A stretch of 64,000 bases of DNA from Exiguobacterium sp. J17977 (lineage in GTDB: Bacteria > Bacillota > Bacilli > Exiguobacteriales > Exiguobacteriaceae), in contig NZ_JAEQBB010000005.1 in NCBI RefSeq assembly GCF_018616375.1, positions 124,001 through 188,000 of the forward strand, read 5' to 3'. Positions 37,433 through 45,827 of this stretch are shown in pieces; the first letter of the stretch is position 1, and each line of letters opens with the position of its first letter. The translations under genes and the position numbers were made by a program. Below the pieces are notes generated by a model that saw only the letters and a program-made list of their open reading frames with translations, did no database searches and was not told the DNA's origin.

Positions 37433-38932
37433 TTAGTTGTGGACGACACCTTTCTCTTTCAAGCCGAGCGCCATCGCTGTCGATTCGTGAATCGTCTTGA
37501 ACAGTTCCGGGTGATCGGAGAGTGAGACGCCATAAGACGGCACCATCTCTTTGATTTTCGGTTCCCATTCCGGCATCCGGCTTGGGAAGCACTGCTCGAG
37601 CACTTTTAACATGACGTGCACGGCCGTTGAGGCGCCCGGTGACGCACCGAGAAGTGCTGCGACCGATCCATCTTCGGCGCTGACGACTTCCGTTCCGAAC
37701 TGGAGAGTCCCTTTACCGTCTGGCGTGTCTTTGATGACTTGCACGCGTTGTCCGGCGACGACAATTTCCCAGTCCTCATTCTTCGCGGTCGGAATGAATT
37801 CGCGGAGCTCGTCCATCCGTTTGTTGTGCGACAAGAGCACCTGCTCAATCAAATATTTCGTGAGCGGCATCTCTTTCGCCCCAGCCGCGAGCATCGTCAC
37901 GACGTTGTATGGTTTGACCGATTGGATGAGGTCGAGGTTCGAGCCCGTTTTCAAGAACTTCGGCGTGAAGCCGGCGAACGGTCCGAACAACAACTCTTTG
38001 CGTCCTTCGATGAAGCGCGTGTCGAGGTGTGGCACCGACATCGGCGGTGCGCCGACTTTCGCTTTGCCGTATACTTTCGCATTGTGCTGTTCGATGACGT
38101 CACGGTTCTTACAGACGAGGAACAGACCACTTACCGGGAATCCGCCGATGTGCTTCGACTCCGGGATGCCCGTCTTTTGAAGGAGCGGTAGGCTTCCACC
38201 ACCGCCACCGATAAACAGGAACGGCGCCGTGTGCGTCTCAATCGTGTTCGCCTCGATGTCTTTCACTTTCACTTCCCACAATCCGTTCGCCAACCGTTTC
38301 ACGTCCTCGACGCTATGCTTGTAATTGACCTCGACGCCTTGGCCGGTCAAATGATCGAACAGCATCCGTGTGAGCGCACCGAAGTTGACGTCTGTACCCG
38401 AGTCGATTTTCGTCGCCGCAATCGGCTCATCGACAGAACGACCTTCCATGACGATCGGCATCCATTCCCGAAGCTGTTCCGGGTCATCAGATAACAACAT
38501 ACCCTCAAACAACGGATTTTTTGTGAGCGCTTCCAAACGTCGCTTCAAGAAGTCGACGTCTTTCTCGCCTTGGACCATGCTCATATGTGGAATCGAACGG
38601 ATGAACGCTTCCGGGTTTCGAATCAAGCCTTTATTGACGAGATGCGCCCAAAACTGACGCGAGATTTGGAACTGCTCGTTCACGTTGATCGCTTTCGAGA
38701 TATCGAGCGTGCCATCCGGCTTCTCGGTCGTATAGTTCAACTCGCAGAGGGCGGCATGTCCCGTCCCGGCGTTGTTCCATTCGTTCGAACTCTCTTCCCC
38801 TGCACTTTCGAGCTTCTCAAACACTTTGACTTCCCACTCTGGTACGAGCTCTTTAAAAAGCGACCCGAGCGTCGCACTCATGATGCCTGCACCAATCAAA
38901 ATGACGTCTGTTCTCTTTTGAACACTGCTCAT
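37433..38932 (-). CDS. mqo: Malate:quinone oxidoreductase
   Basis: FAD-dependent peripheral membrane enzyme that oxidises malate to oxaloacetate and passes electrons to quinone, replacing or supplementing NAD-malate dehydrogenase in the citric acid cycle. The 499-residue length is standard. The FAD loop is [17 protein letters not shown] (about 9-25), with [21 protein letters not shown] typical of Mqo and [14 protein letters not shown] in the second core. ATG 38932 follows AGAAGGATGGGG; the longer frame from 38989 has no SD. Single gene. Confidence 0.95.
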   Translation of the reverse strand: MSSVQKRTDVILIGAGIMSATLGSLFKELVPEWEVKVFEKLESAGEESSNEWNNAGTGHAALCELNYTTEKPDGTLDISKAINVNEQFQISRQFWAHLVNKGLIRNPEAFIRSIPHMSMVQGEKDVDFLKRRLEALTKNPLFEGMLLSDDPEQLREWMPIVMEGRSVDEPIAATKIDSGTDVNFGALTRMLFDHLTGQGVEVNYKHSVEDVKRLANGLWEVKVKDIEANTIETHTAPFLFIGGGGGSLPLLQKTGIPESKHIGGFPVSGLFLVCKNRDVIEQHNAKVYGKAKVGAPPMSVPHLDTRFIEGRKELLFGPFAGFTPKFLKTGSNLDLIQSVKPYNVVTMLAAGAKEMPLTKYLIEQVLLSHNKRMDELREFIPTAKNEDWEIVVAGQRVQVIKDTPDGKGTLQFGTEVVSAEDGSVAALLGASPGASTAVHVMLKVLEQCFPSRMPEWEPKIKEMVPSYGVSLSDHPELFKTIHESTAMALGLKEKGVVHN

Positions 38933-39103
38933 GAAAACCCCATCCTTCTCCCCTGGATTTGTGTATGAGACGATTCGGTAAATCCCCATTCGCCGACTCG
39001 CCCCGTTTATAATTGTTATATTGATTATAACGCTTTTGTGATGTTTGATAAGGGTTAAGTACGGATTTCATCCATGAAACTTTTGAAGGGGGGCATGCAA
39101 TCC

Positions 39104-39565
39104 GTGAAGCGCGGCATCCGTTTTAAAATCCCGAATACATATGGACGCTTTCTGGCCGACATGTTGAGTCCCATCGATATCACCTCTTACAGCTGGTTCG
39201 TCGGTGGTGAGGAATCGTATCGTGTGAAGAACGGCGACCTCGATCAACCGTTGTTTCCTGGAGAGACCGAGGTAGATGGAGAAACGTTTTCTCATTTGAT
39301 TCATCAGGATGAGCACTATCTCATCTTCGCGAATTTAAAGGCCTTTTCGAAAGGACCGGTGAAAGACATTGAGACGTATGAGGCGTTTCGTGATAGCCAT
39401 TGTGACCTTGCCCTGCTCATCGTCGACTCCACGTTCGTCGATATGTACTGCAAAGATCAACAAATGATTGAATCACTCTATACGCACGCCCTATCCCGTT
39501 CCTTTGAGGACGTCGCCTATTTGACCGACGTCAACGATACGAGGACGAGTTTGACCGTCTGGTAA
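39104..39565 (+). CDS. DUF2691-like protein
   Basis: A 153-residue soluble protein of unknown function. MKRGIRFKIPNTYGRFLADMLSPIDI resembles my recollection of DUF2691 proteins found in Bacillus relatives. The GTG at 39104 gives the family-typical MKRGI start and has AAGGGGGG about ten bases upstream; an ATG at 39074 is in frame but lacks an SD. It precedes the histidine phosphatase gene by 32 bases, in the same direction, and may be cotranscribed. Confidence 0.6.
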   Translation: MKRGIRFKIPNTYGRFLADMLSPIDITSYSWFVGGEESYRVKNGDLDQPLFPGETEVDGETFSHLIHQDEHYLIFANLKAFSKGPVKDIETYEAFRDSHCDLALLIVDSTFVDMYCKDQQMIESLYTHALSRSFEDVAYLTDVNDTRTSLTVW

Positions 39566-39597
39566 GCACCCAACCCTATAACGAAGGAGGATCCATC

Positions 39598-40149
39598 ATG
39601 TCTACGTTCTATCTCATCCGTCATTGCTCGGCGACTGGCCAAGAACCGGACGCCCCACTCACTGAAGACGGCGAACAACAAGCACTCGCCCTTGCTGACT
39701 TCTTTCGAGACATTCCCGTCGACCGCATCATCTCGAGCGACTATACGCGAGCTACTGCCTCGATCGCACCACTCGCCACATCCAAGCAACTGACCATCGA
39801 GACGGAGCCGAGGTTGCGCGAACGCATCCTCTCGCTCGAACCGCGCGACGATTGGTTCGAACTGCTCCGTCATTCGTTCACCGATGCCTCGTTCCGTGTG
39901 CCGGGTGCCGAGTCAGGTCAAGATGCGACGGACCGGATTTTGAGCGTCATCGAATCACTCGACGACGTAAACGGCACGACCGTCCTCGTGACACACGGCA
40001 ACCTGCTTGCACTACTTCTTCAACATGTGGATAACCGCTTCGACTTCGACACGTGGCGCACACTCAGTAATCCCGACGTCTATCGCCTCAAAGTTGTGGA
40101 TAACTCTTGGGCCGTGGAACGCGTCTGGTCCGTCCCTGCCTGTGGATAA
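39598..40149 (+). CDS. Histidine phosphatase family protein
   Basis: A 183-residue phosphoglycerate-mutase-like phosphatase. The N-terminal LIRHCSATG carries the nucleophilic His (RHC instead of the usual RHG), followed by Arg in SSDYTRATAS and a second His in LVTHGNLLA (about 124). The natural substrate is unknown. AAGGAGG precedes the ATG. Unusually, the last 125 bases contain three perfect DnaA boxes, the third of which contains the stop codon, with a fourth immediately after. Confidence 0.88.
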   Translation: MSTFYLIRHCSATGQEPDAPLTEDGEQQALALADFFRDIPVDRIISSDYTRATASIAPLATSKQLTIETEPRLRERILSLEPRDDWFELLRHSFTDASFRVPGAESGQDATDRILSVIESLDDVNGTTVLVTHGNLLALLLQHVDNRFDFDTWRTLSNPDVYRLKVVDNSWAVERVWSVPACG

Positions 40150-40160
40150 CGTTATCCACA
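40026..40160. other. Cluster of four perfect DnaA boxes
   Basis: TGTGGATAA at 40026-40034, 40095-40103 and 40141-40149, and TTATCCACA at 40152-40160. All four equal the strongest DnaA box (TTATCCACA) or its complement. The last two face each other in a perfect 22-base palindrome (40140-40161). No such box was noticed elsewhere in the window. The cluster covers the 3' end of the histidine phosphatase gene and the gap before its terminator. Confidence 0.8.
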
Positions 40161-40162
40161 GA

Positions 40163-40194
40163 AAAAGCCGTCTCGTAAATGAGACGGCTTTCGT
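40163..40194. terminator. Bidirectional terminator
   Basis: AAAGCCGTCTC / GAGACGGCTTT hairpin between the phosphatase and degV genes. Confidence 0.85.
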
Positions 40195-40195
40195 T

Positions 40196-41059
40196 TTATT
40201 TCTCCACAAAGAACATCGAGATGGCCCCAAGACCGACATGCGTCCCGACCGAGACGCCCATCTGCATGAGGTAAATCTCGCCGTCAAAGTCGGATTCGGC
40301 TTGAATCTTCGCCTTCAAGTTCTCGGCAATCTTTTGATCTGACGTATAGCCGATGATGACAAAGTTGGTAATGTCCTTGTCGCAGCGTTTGATGAACTCG
40401 TCCGTATAGTGCTTGAGCACTTTTCGCGTTCCCCGCTCTTTGGCGACGATGGCCCCTTTGCCGTTCTTCATACTCATGATCGGCTTGACCATCAACAGCT
40501 TTCCGATGATGGCACTCGCGTTCGAGATACGACCGCTCTTAATCAAGTGATCCAAGTCGTCGACCGACAAGAAGTGCTTCACTTTCAGCTTATACGTCTC
40601 GTTGAAGTCGACGAGCTCCTCGAACGTCGCCCCGGCTTCACGCATCTGGGCGCTCTTCATTAACAACCAACCGCTGCCATGGCTCATTGAGCGTGAGTCG
40701 ACGATATGAATTTTCACCGTCGAATCGGGATGCGCCTCTTCGAAATATTCTTTACCGAGCACGGCCGATTGATACGATCCGCTCGTCCCGCTCGACATGC
40801 AGATGCAAAGAATCTCGTCATGTCCGCTCTCGACAGCCTCTTCCATCAGCTTCATAAATGTCGCCGGGCTCGGCATCCCCGTCGTCGGGAATTCCGGTAG
40901 CGCTTCCAACATTCCGTAAAACTCATCGGGTTGGATGTCGACACGGTCCTCATACGATTTATTGTCAATCGTAATGATGAGCGGCGCGACGCCAATCTCA
41001 TATTTTGCTAAAATCTCATCGGATAAATCGCAAGTTGAATCTGCTAGTAATTTAATCAT
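40196..41059 (-). CDS. DegV family fatty-acid-binding protein
   Basis: A 287-residue cytosolic protein of the DegV/FakB family, which binds a fatty acid and presents it to the FakA kinase for phospholipid synthesis. The opening MIKLLADSTCDLSDEILAKY, PTTGMPSPATF near residue 65 and CICMSSGTSGSYQSA near residue 97 are the family signatures. No FakA gene is adjacent, and which fatty acid it prefers is not predictable. ATG 41059 follows GGAGGG; the longer frame to 41071 starts inside that SD. Confidence 0.9.
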   Translation of the reverse strand: MIKLLADSTCDLSDEILAKYEIGVAPLIITIDNKSYEDRVDIQPDEFYGMLEALPEFPTTGMPSPATFMKLMEEAVESGHDEILCICMSSGTSGSYQSAVLGKEYFEEAHPDSTVKIHIVDSRSMSHGSGWLLMKSAQMREAGATFEELVDFNETYKLKVKHFLSVDDLDHLIKSGRISNASAIIGKLLMVKPIMSMKNGKGAIVAKERGTRKVLKHYTDEFIKRCDKDITNFVIIGYTSDQKIAENLKAKIQAESDFDGEIYLMQMGVSVGTHVGLGAISMFFVEK

Positions 41060-41148
41060 AGTACCCTCCAAAAATCGCTCCTGAGTGACGAGAATCGTCC
41101 TAGACCACTACGTCGATTCAGACGTCACGATAGGACTTCTCCATTGTA

Positions 41149-41661
41149 TCAGATATGGAGGGGTAGATGTTTTTTTGCCAGGCCTGAATATGCGTTGGCT
41201 TGTTCGTGCCGAAGCAGCCATTCCTTCCGCCACAGTCCGCCCGCATAACCCGTCAACGTCCCATTCGATCCGATGACGCGATGGCACGGGATGACGATGC
41301 TCAACCGGTTGCGTCCGTTGGCACTGCCGACGGCCCGGACGGCGCGGTCCCGACCTAGTTTCACGGCCAGTTCTCGATAAGACGCCGTCACGGCATATGG
41401 GATTGTCGCCAACGTCTGCCAGACATCTTGCTGAAAAGGTGTTCCCTCGACTTCATACGGGAACGTAAACGTTTGCCTGCGTCCGTTGAAGTACTCGTCA
41501 ATTTCTCGGTAGCACATCGTCAACACGTCTGGCGTCGTCTTATCCGCTTCAAAGCAGACGTCATCGCGTTCGACGAACAGGATGGAACGGATGGCCATCT
41601 CTGTCCCGACAATCTCCAGAATGCCAATCGGACTCATATAGTCCAGTCTATACGTCTCCAT
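41149..41661 (-). CDS. ogt: Methylated-DNA--protein-cysteine methyltransferase
   Basis: Suicide repair protein of 170 residues that removes O6-alkyl groups from guanine. Acceptor Cys126 lies in VIPCHRV, with GSANGRNRL before it and [13 protein letters not shown] after it; this corresponds to AdaB of Bacillus. ATG 41661 follows ATGGAGG, and the start overlaps the end of alkA by 14 bases. Third gene of the adaA-alkA-ogt operon, so it should be induced by methylating damage through AdaA. Confidence 0.93.
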   Translation of the reverse strand: METYRLDYMSPIGILEIVGTEMAIRSILFVERDDVCFEADKTTPDVLTMCYREIDEYFNGRRQTFTFPYEVEGTPFQQDVWQTLATIPYAVTASYRELAVKLGRDRAVRAVGSANGRNRLSIVIPCHRVIGSNGTLTGYAGGLWRKEWLLRHEQANAYSGLAKKHLPLHI

Positions 41662-42547
41662 ACAATGACCTCCATAAATAGAATGTGGCGTACGCTTCCC
41701 ATCCGGCAAACCGTTCCCCGTACAACCTCACTTCGTTCGCCGTCAACTTGTCGCTTCGCCCGAGGTGATGCTTCAACGCTTGGTGCAGACCGGCGTCCGC
41801 GACCGGGAACGCCGTCGGGTCTTGGAAACACTTCATCCGCACATACGCGGCCGTCCACTCCCCGACACCGCGTAAGCTCAGCAACCGTTCATGCATCACG
41901 TCGGGTGGCTCGCTCCGTAATTGCTGTTTCGACAATCGTCCGACCGTCATTTCCTGGGCGATGCCGATAATATATTCTGCTTTCCGGGTGCTGAATTGGA
42001 GCGGTCTCAGTTCACCCGGGTCGAGCTGTGCAATCGTCTCTGGGCTCGGGAACGCCCAGTACGTCACGTCGTCCACTTCCCGGGATGGTCCGTAGCGCTC
42101 GACGAACCGTCGTTTCAGCGTATAGGCGAACGACAGCGTGATCTGTTGACCGATGACGGCCCACGTGAGCGCTTCGAACAAGTCTGGGAAGCCGATCAGT
42201 CGCAGCCCTGCGTACTCTCGGACGAGCGGACGCAACAGTTCATCCGTTTCAGCCATCCGCACGAACGCGGCGACGTCTTGGTCGAGGTCGAACCAGTCGC
42301 GGACGTATCGTTCCACGTGTTCTTGTTCCGCGCTCGTGATGTCGTCTTCCGGGAACACGATGACAAGGCCATGAGACGTCTCCATGATGTCCCCGAGCAG
42401 CAATCGTCCGTCCACATCGAACAGTTTGGAGACGGACGTTTCGCGGGCGACATGCATCACTTCATCGTTTGAGCGTCGTAAAAACTGCAGACATTGTTGA
42501 AAGTCAAACGGAGCGGTGACGTGAATCTCGAACGACGAGCGACTCAT
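41648..42547 (-). CDS. alkA: DNA-3-methyladenine glycosylase II
   Basis: Base-excision enzyme of 299 residues for 3-methyladenine and other alkylated bases. The helix-hairpin-helix is [14 protein letters not shown] (about 223-236), and the catalytic Asp lies in [12 protein letters not shown] (about 250). An N-terminal AlkA_N-like domain covers about 1-110. The start at 42547 lies within the end of adaA (44-base overlap) and the end overlaps ogt. The overlaps imply coupled translation of the alkylation-response genes. Confidence 0.92.
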   Translation of the reverse strand: MSRSSFEIHVTAPFDFQQCLQFLRRSNDEVMHVARETSVSKLFDVDGRLLLGDIMETSHGLVIVFPEDDITSAEQEHVERYVRDWFDLDQDVAAFVRMAETDELLRPLVREYAGLRLIGFPDLFEALTWAVIGQQITLSFAYTLKRRFVERYGPSREVDDVTYWAFPSPETIAQLDPGELRPLQFSTRKAEYIIGIAQEMTVGRLSKQQLRSEPPDVMHERLLSLRGVGEWTAAYVRMKCFQDPTAFPVADAGLHQALKHHLGRSDKLTANEVRLYGERFAGWEAYATFYLWRSLYGDV

Positions 42548-43091
42548 CGGCTCCCCCCTTTCGATACCTGCTCGGTGAACAACCCTTTAAGCGCCGGAAG
42601 ACGCGATAAAAGTTGGATGGGGTTTGAAAGCCGACCTCATAACAGACGGCAAGATTGTTCATGTCCGTCGTCCGCAACAGATGGGCCGCCTTGTCGATGC
42701 GAACTTTTTCGAGCAGACGACGCGGCGTCTCGCCCGTCGCCTGGGTGAACGTCCGCTCCACATAGAACGGGCTCAAGTTGACATGCTCGGCAATCTCCTC
42801 GAGTTTGAGCGGCCGTTTGTAATGCGTGAGCACGAACGCCGTCACGTCATGGACGAGCGCGCTCGCCGGACTACGGTCGACCTCGGGCTGACATCGTTTG
42901 CACGGCCGAAAACCGGACGACTCCGCTTCCGCTTTCGTCTCATAGAAATCGACATTCTCTCGCTTCGGTTTCCGCGAGCGGCACGAGGGACGACAGTAAA
43001 TCCCGGTCGTCTTGACCGCGGTATAGAACTGTCCGTCATATGTCGCGTCACAGGCGATCACTTTCTCCCACTTCTCTTCAAACGTCAGCAT
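42504..43091 (-). CDS. adaA: Ada-type methylphosphotriester methyltransferase and AraC-type activator
   Basis: A 195-residue sensor and activator of the adaptive response. The N-terminal Ada zinc domain has Cys33, Cys37, Cys64 and Cys67 (GIYCRPSCRSRKP, RPCKRCQPE); the first would accept a methyl group from DNA phosphotriesters. An AraC-type pair of helix-turn-helix motifs follows (about 83-180, LKLEEIAEHVNLSPFYVERTF). Methylation turns such proteins into activators of their own operon. AGGGGGG lies just before the ATG. It leads adaA-alkA-ogt; B. subtilis has alkA on the other side of adaA-adaB. Confidence 0.92.
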   Translation of the reverse strand: MLTFEEKWEKVIACDATYDGQFYTAVKTTGIYCRPSCRSRKPKRENVDFYETKAEAESSGFRPCKRCQPEVDRSPASALVHDVTAFVLTHYKRPLKLEEIAEHVNLSPFYVERTFTQATGETPRRLLEKVRIDKAAHLLRTTDMNNLAVCYEVGFQTPSNFYRVFRRLKGCSPSRYRKGGADESLVVRDSRHRSV

Positions 43092-43285
43092 CTCAGTCCC
43101 CCCTTTTGTTTTACTGTATCAGATTGATTTTCGTTCACTCGTCCTGTTTCTTGCGCTTACAGTCTATATTCCCACGGTTCACGAATCTCATTGATTTTGA
43201 ATCCGTCTTCCCGTCTGACTCGTACTATGATTACATGGCTCAATTGAGTACACTTTAGCTAATCAAGCCAGAAGGAGTACATACG

Positions 43286-45784
43286 ATGCAAAAGCGATTT
43301 TCCTGGAAACAACTGAAATGGTTGCTTCCATTCCTATTGATTGGATTGATTCTATATCAGAGTGGCCAAGAGCTCCAAAACCTGTCGCTCGCCGCGGCGT
43401 TTCAAACGTTAGAGGCGTTGACGGGCTTCGAACAAATCGCTTTGATTGGACTCGGACTCGTCGCCGTTTTGACAATGACCGGCTACGACTACTTTTTACT
43501 GCGCTCGCTCGACGTCCAGCTCCCGCTCGCGAAGCTGCTCCGCGCGGCATGGATCACCAACGCGATGAACGGCATGATCGGGTTTGGTGGCGTCATCGGC
43601 ATCGCGCTCCGGACGTCGCTGTATCGTCCATATACGGACACGAAGCGTTTGCTCCGGGCCATCGGTTGGATGACCCCGACGCTCATCAGCGGCTTGTCGC
43701 TGCTTGCCGCAGGGGTGCTCCTCGGGTTTTTCCCGGCCGGTGCGCTCACCGGAACGAAACAGTGGATTTGGCCGGTGCTCCTCGCGACACTCGCCGTCCT
43801 GCCGCTCTACATATATGTGACGCGGAAGCGGTCGAACTTAGATTGGCCGACCTTGCTCGGCTATATCGCGACGTCGCTCGCCGAATGGGTGACGGCTGGA
43901 CTCGTCGCCTTGTATGCCCTGCATTTGCTCGGAGGCGAGGCAACGCTCACTGCCATGATGGGTATCTTCATCGTCGCGACCATCGTCGGGGTCGTCTCGC
44001 TCGTCCCGGGTGGTGTCGGTTCGTTTGATCTATTATACCTCGTCGGGATGACCCAGCTCGGCATCGACCAAGAGATTGTCCTGTCTTCCTTGATCGTCTA
44101 TCGCTTCGTCTATTTCATCGTCCCGTTCATGATCGGGCTGTTTTTGGCGGCGCTCGTCTTCGGAGACCAGGTCGTCAAACAGATTGAGTATAAGCCGATG
44201 ATCGGGTCGTCTTATGAGATCGGGACCGTCGTCTGGCGCATCGTGTCGCGTACACTTGCCAAGACCGGACGGCTCGCCGGAAGCCTGATTGCATTGATGA
44301 CGAGCCTCGTCCTATGGTTTCAGACGTTGTTGCCGAGCGTGTCACCGCTCTATTCGACTGCCCTTTGGTTACAGTGGATCGGTACGCTCGCGCTGTTCAG
44401 CGCCGGTCTGTTGACGCTACTGACCACGTTCGGGATGTACATCCGGACGAAACGCGTGCTCTGGCTCGTCTGGATCGCATGTATCGTCGCCGGCATCGGT
44501 GTCATCGCACGCGGCTTCAATTTGTTCGAAGCGTTCGTCGTCGGTGGGTTCGCCTTGTTCGTGTGGTTGACCCGGAGCCAGCACAAACGCTATCGCTCCA
44601 TCGTGACCATCAGCCGCTTCGTCCGCAACATCGCCTATGTCGCGCTATATGTCGGCACGCATGCGTTCCTGCTGCAGTCGTTCAGTCAGACTGACACGAT
44701 TTTCTTCGATTCGGAAGCAGCCGCCGGGTTAAGCATCGCTGCCGTCGTTTTGTCCGGACTGCTGTTGATTGGCATCTTCATGCTGTTCAACCGGTTGAAA
44801 CGTCCGAAGCTCGGCTCACCGTTCGAACCGTCCCGCTTCGCGGCGTTTCAAGCTACGCATGCGACGACGAGCGCATTCGATTTGGCCTATATGAACGACA
44901 AGCTCGTCTACTATGGGCCAGACGACGAGGCATGTCTCTTGTTTGCTAAATCCGGCAATCACGCCATCGTCCTCGGGGATGTGCAAGGAGCGCGGGACGC
45001 CGCATCACACCTGTTGCTCGCCTTTATCGAAGAGACGGACCGCCTCGGCTATATCCCACTCTTTTATCAGGTCACCCCGGACTGGATGCCGCGTCTGCAC
45101 GACGCCGGGTTCACGTTCTTCAAGCTCGGGGAAGAGGCGACGGTCGATGTCGCCACGTTCTCGCTCACCGGGAAAAAGCGCGCCAACATGCGCTCGCTCC
45201 ATAATCAATTCACGAAGCGAGGCTACACGGCCGACGTCGTCATGAATCCGTCGCCTGAGTTGATCACATCATTGCGCGGCATCTCGGACGACTGGCTCGG
45301 CAATCGAAGCGAGAAAGGGTTTTCGCTCGGCTTTTTCAATGAGCAGACCTTGCCCCATTATCCGGTCGCCCTCCTTCGTGACGAGACGGGACAAGTCGTC
45401 GCCTTCATCACTCTCCTCCGCGGCAACGATACCGTCTCCATCGATTTGATGCGCTCTCACGGTGACGCCCTGCCCGGATCTATCGAAGTGCTGATTCTGC
45501 ACGTGATCGAGTGGGCGCGGGACAATGGCTATGCCCACGTCGGCCTCGGCATGGCGCCGCTCGCCTCGGTCGGGGAGCAACCGTTCGCGTACTGGCCGGA
45601 GCGGATTGCGGCCGACATCTTCGAGAACATCAGTTACATCTATCCGTTCAGCGGGCTCCGTCAATTCAAACGCAAGTTCACACCGAGGTGGGAAGCCAGA
45701 TATTTGGCCATCCGCAAGCGTCGTAAACTGCTGCCGTCCTTGCTTCGGACGGCACGGTTGATCAGTCGGAAACGAGAGTCTTAA
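43286..45784 (+). CDS. mprF: Bifunctional lysylphosphatidylglycerol flippase/synthetase MprF
   Basis: Membrane enzyme of 832 residues that transfers lysine (or alanine) from aminoacyl-tRNA to phosphatidylglycerol and flips the product outward, lowering the negative surface charge and giving resistance to cationic peptides. About 14 helices fill residues 1-510 (flippase part, GFGGVIGIALRTSLYR, VPGGVGSFDLLYL), and a soluble DUF2156 synthase domain covers about 520-832 (GNHAIVLGDVQG, MRSLHNQFTKRGY, YPFSGLRQFKRKFTPRWEARYLA). AAGGAG precedes the ATG. Single gene. Confidence 0.95.
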   Translation: MQKRFSWKQLKWLLPFLLIGLILYQSGQELQNLSLAAAFQTLEALTGFEQIALIGLGLVAVLTMTGYDYFLLRSLDVQLPLAKLLRAAWITNAMNGMIGFGGVIGIALRTSLYRPYTDTKRLLRAIGWMTPTLISGLSLLAAGVLLGFFPAGALTGTKQWIWPVLLATLAVLPLYIYVTRKRSNLDWPTLLGYIATSLAEWVTAGLVALYALHLLGGEATLTAMMGIFIVATIVGVVSLVPGGVGSFDLLYLVGMTQLGIDQEIVLSSLIVYRFVYFIVPFMIGLFLAALVFGDQVVKQIEYKPMIGSSYEIGTVVWRIVSRTLAKTGRLAGSLIALMTSLVLWFQTLLPSVSPLYSTALWLQWIGTLALFSAGLLTLLTTFGMYIRTKRVLWLVWIACIVAGIGVIARGFNLFEAFVVGGFALFVWLTRSQHKRYRSIVTISRFVRNIAYVALYVGTHAFLLQSFSQTDTIFFDSEAAAGLSIAAVVLSGLLLIGIFMLFNRLKRPKLGSPFEPSRFAAFQATHATTSAFDLAYMNDKLVYYGPDDEACLLFAKSGNHAIVLGDVQGARDAASHLLLAFIEETDRLGYIPLFYQVTPDWMPRLHDAGFTFFKLGEEATVDVATFSLTGKKRANMRSLHNQFTKRGYTADVVMNPSPELITSLRGISDDWLGNRSEKGFSLGFFNEQTLPHYPVALLRDETGQVVAFITLLRGNDTVSIDLMRSHGDALPGSIEVLILHVIEWARDNGYAHVGLGMAPLASVGEQPFAYWPERIAADIFENISYIYPFSGLRQFKRKFTPRWEARYLAIRKRRKLLPSLLRTARLISRKRES

Positions 45785-45791
45785 AACGCCA

Positions 45792-45819
45792 AAGAGCGCC
45801 TCGCATGCGAGGCGCTCTT
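45792..45819. terminator. Hairpin terminator between mprF and the GH16 gene
   Basis: AAGAGCGCCTCGCA / TGCGAGGCGCTCTT, a perfect 14-base stem. T-tracts on either side are short. Confidence 0.65.
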
Positions 45820-45827
45820 GCTTTCGC

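Noticed and set aside
40140-40161. The DnaA palindrome as part of a transcription terminator
   Set aside because: The separate hairpin at 40163-40194 is a proper terminator, and two further DnaA boxes upstream lie outside any hairpin.
43318-44028. 236-codon frame overlapping mprF in another frame
   Set aside because: Arg-rich shadow inside the mprF membrane domain; no SD and no family features.
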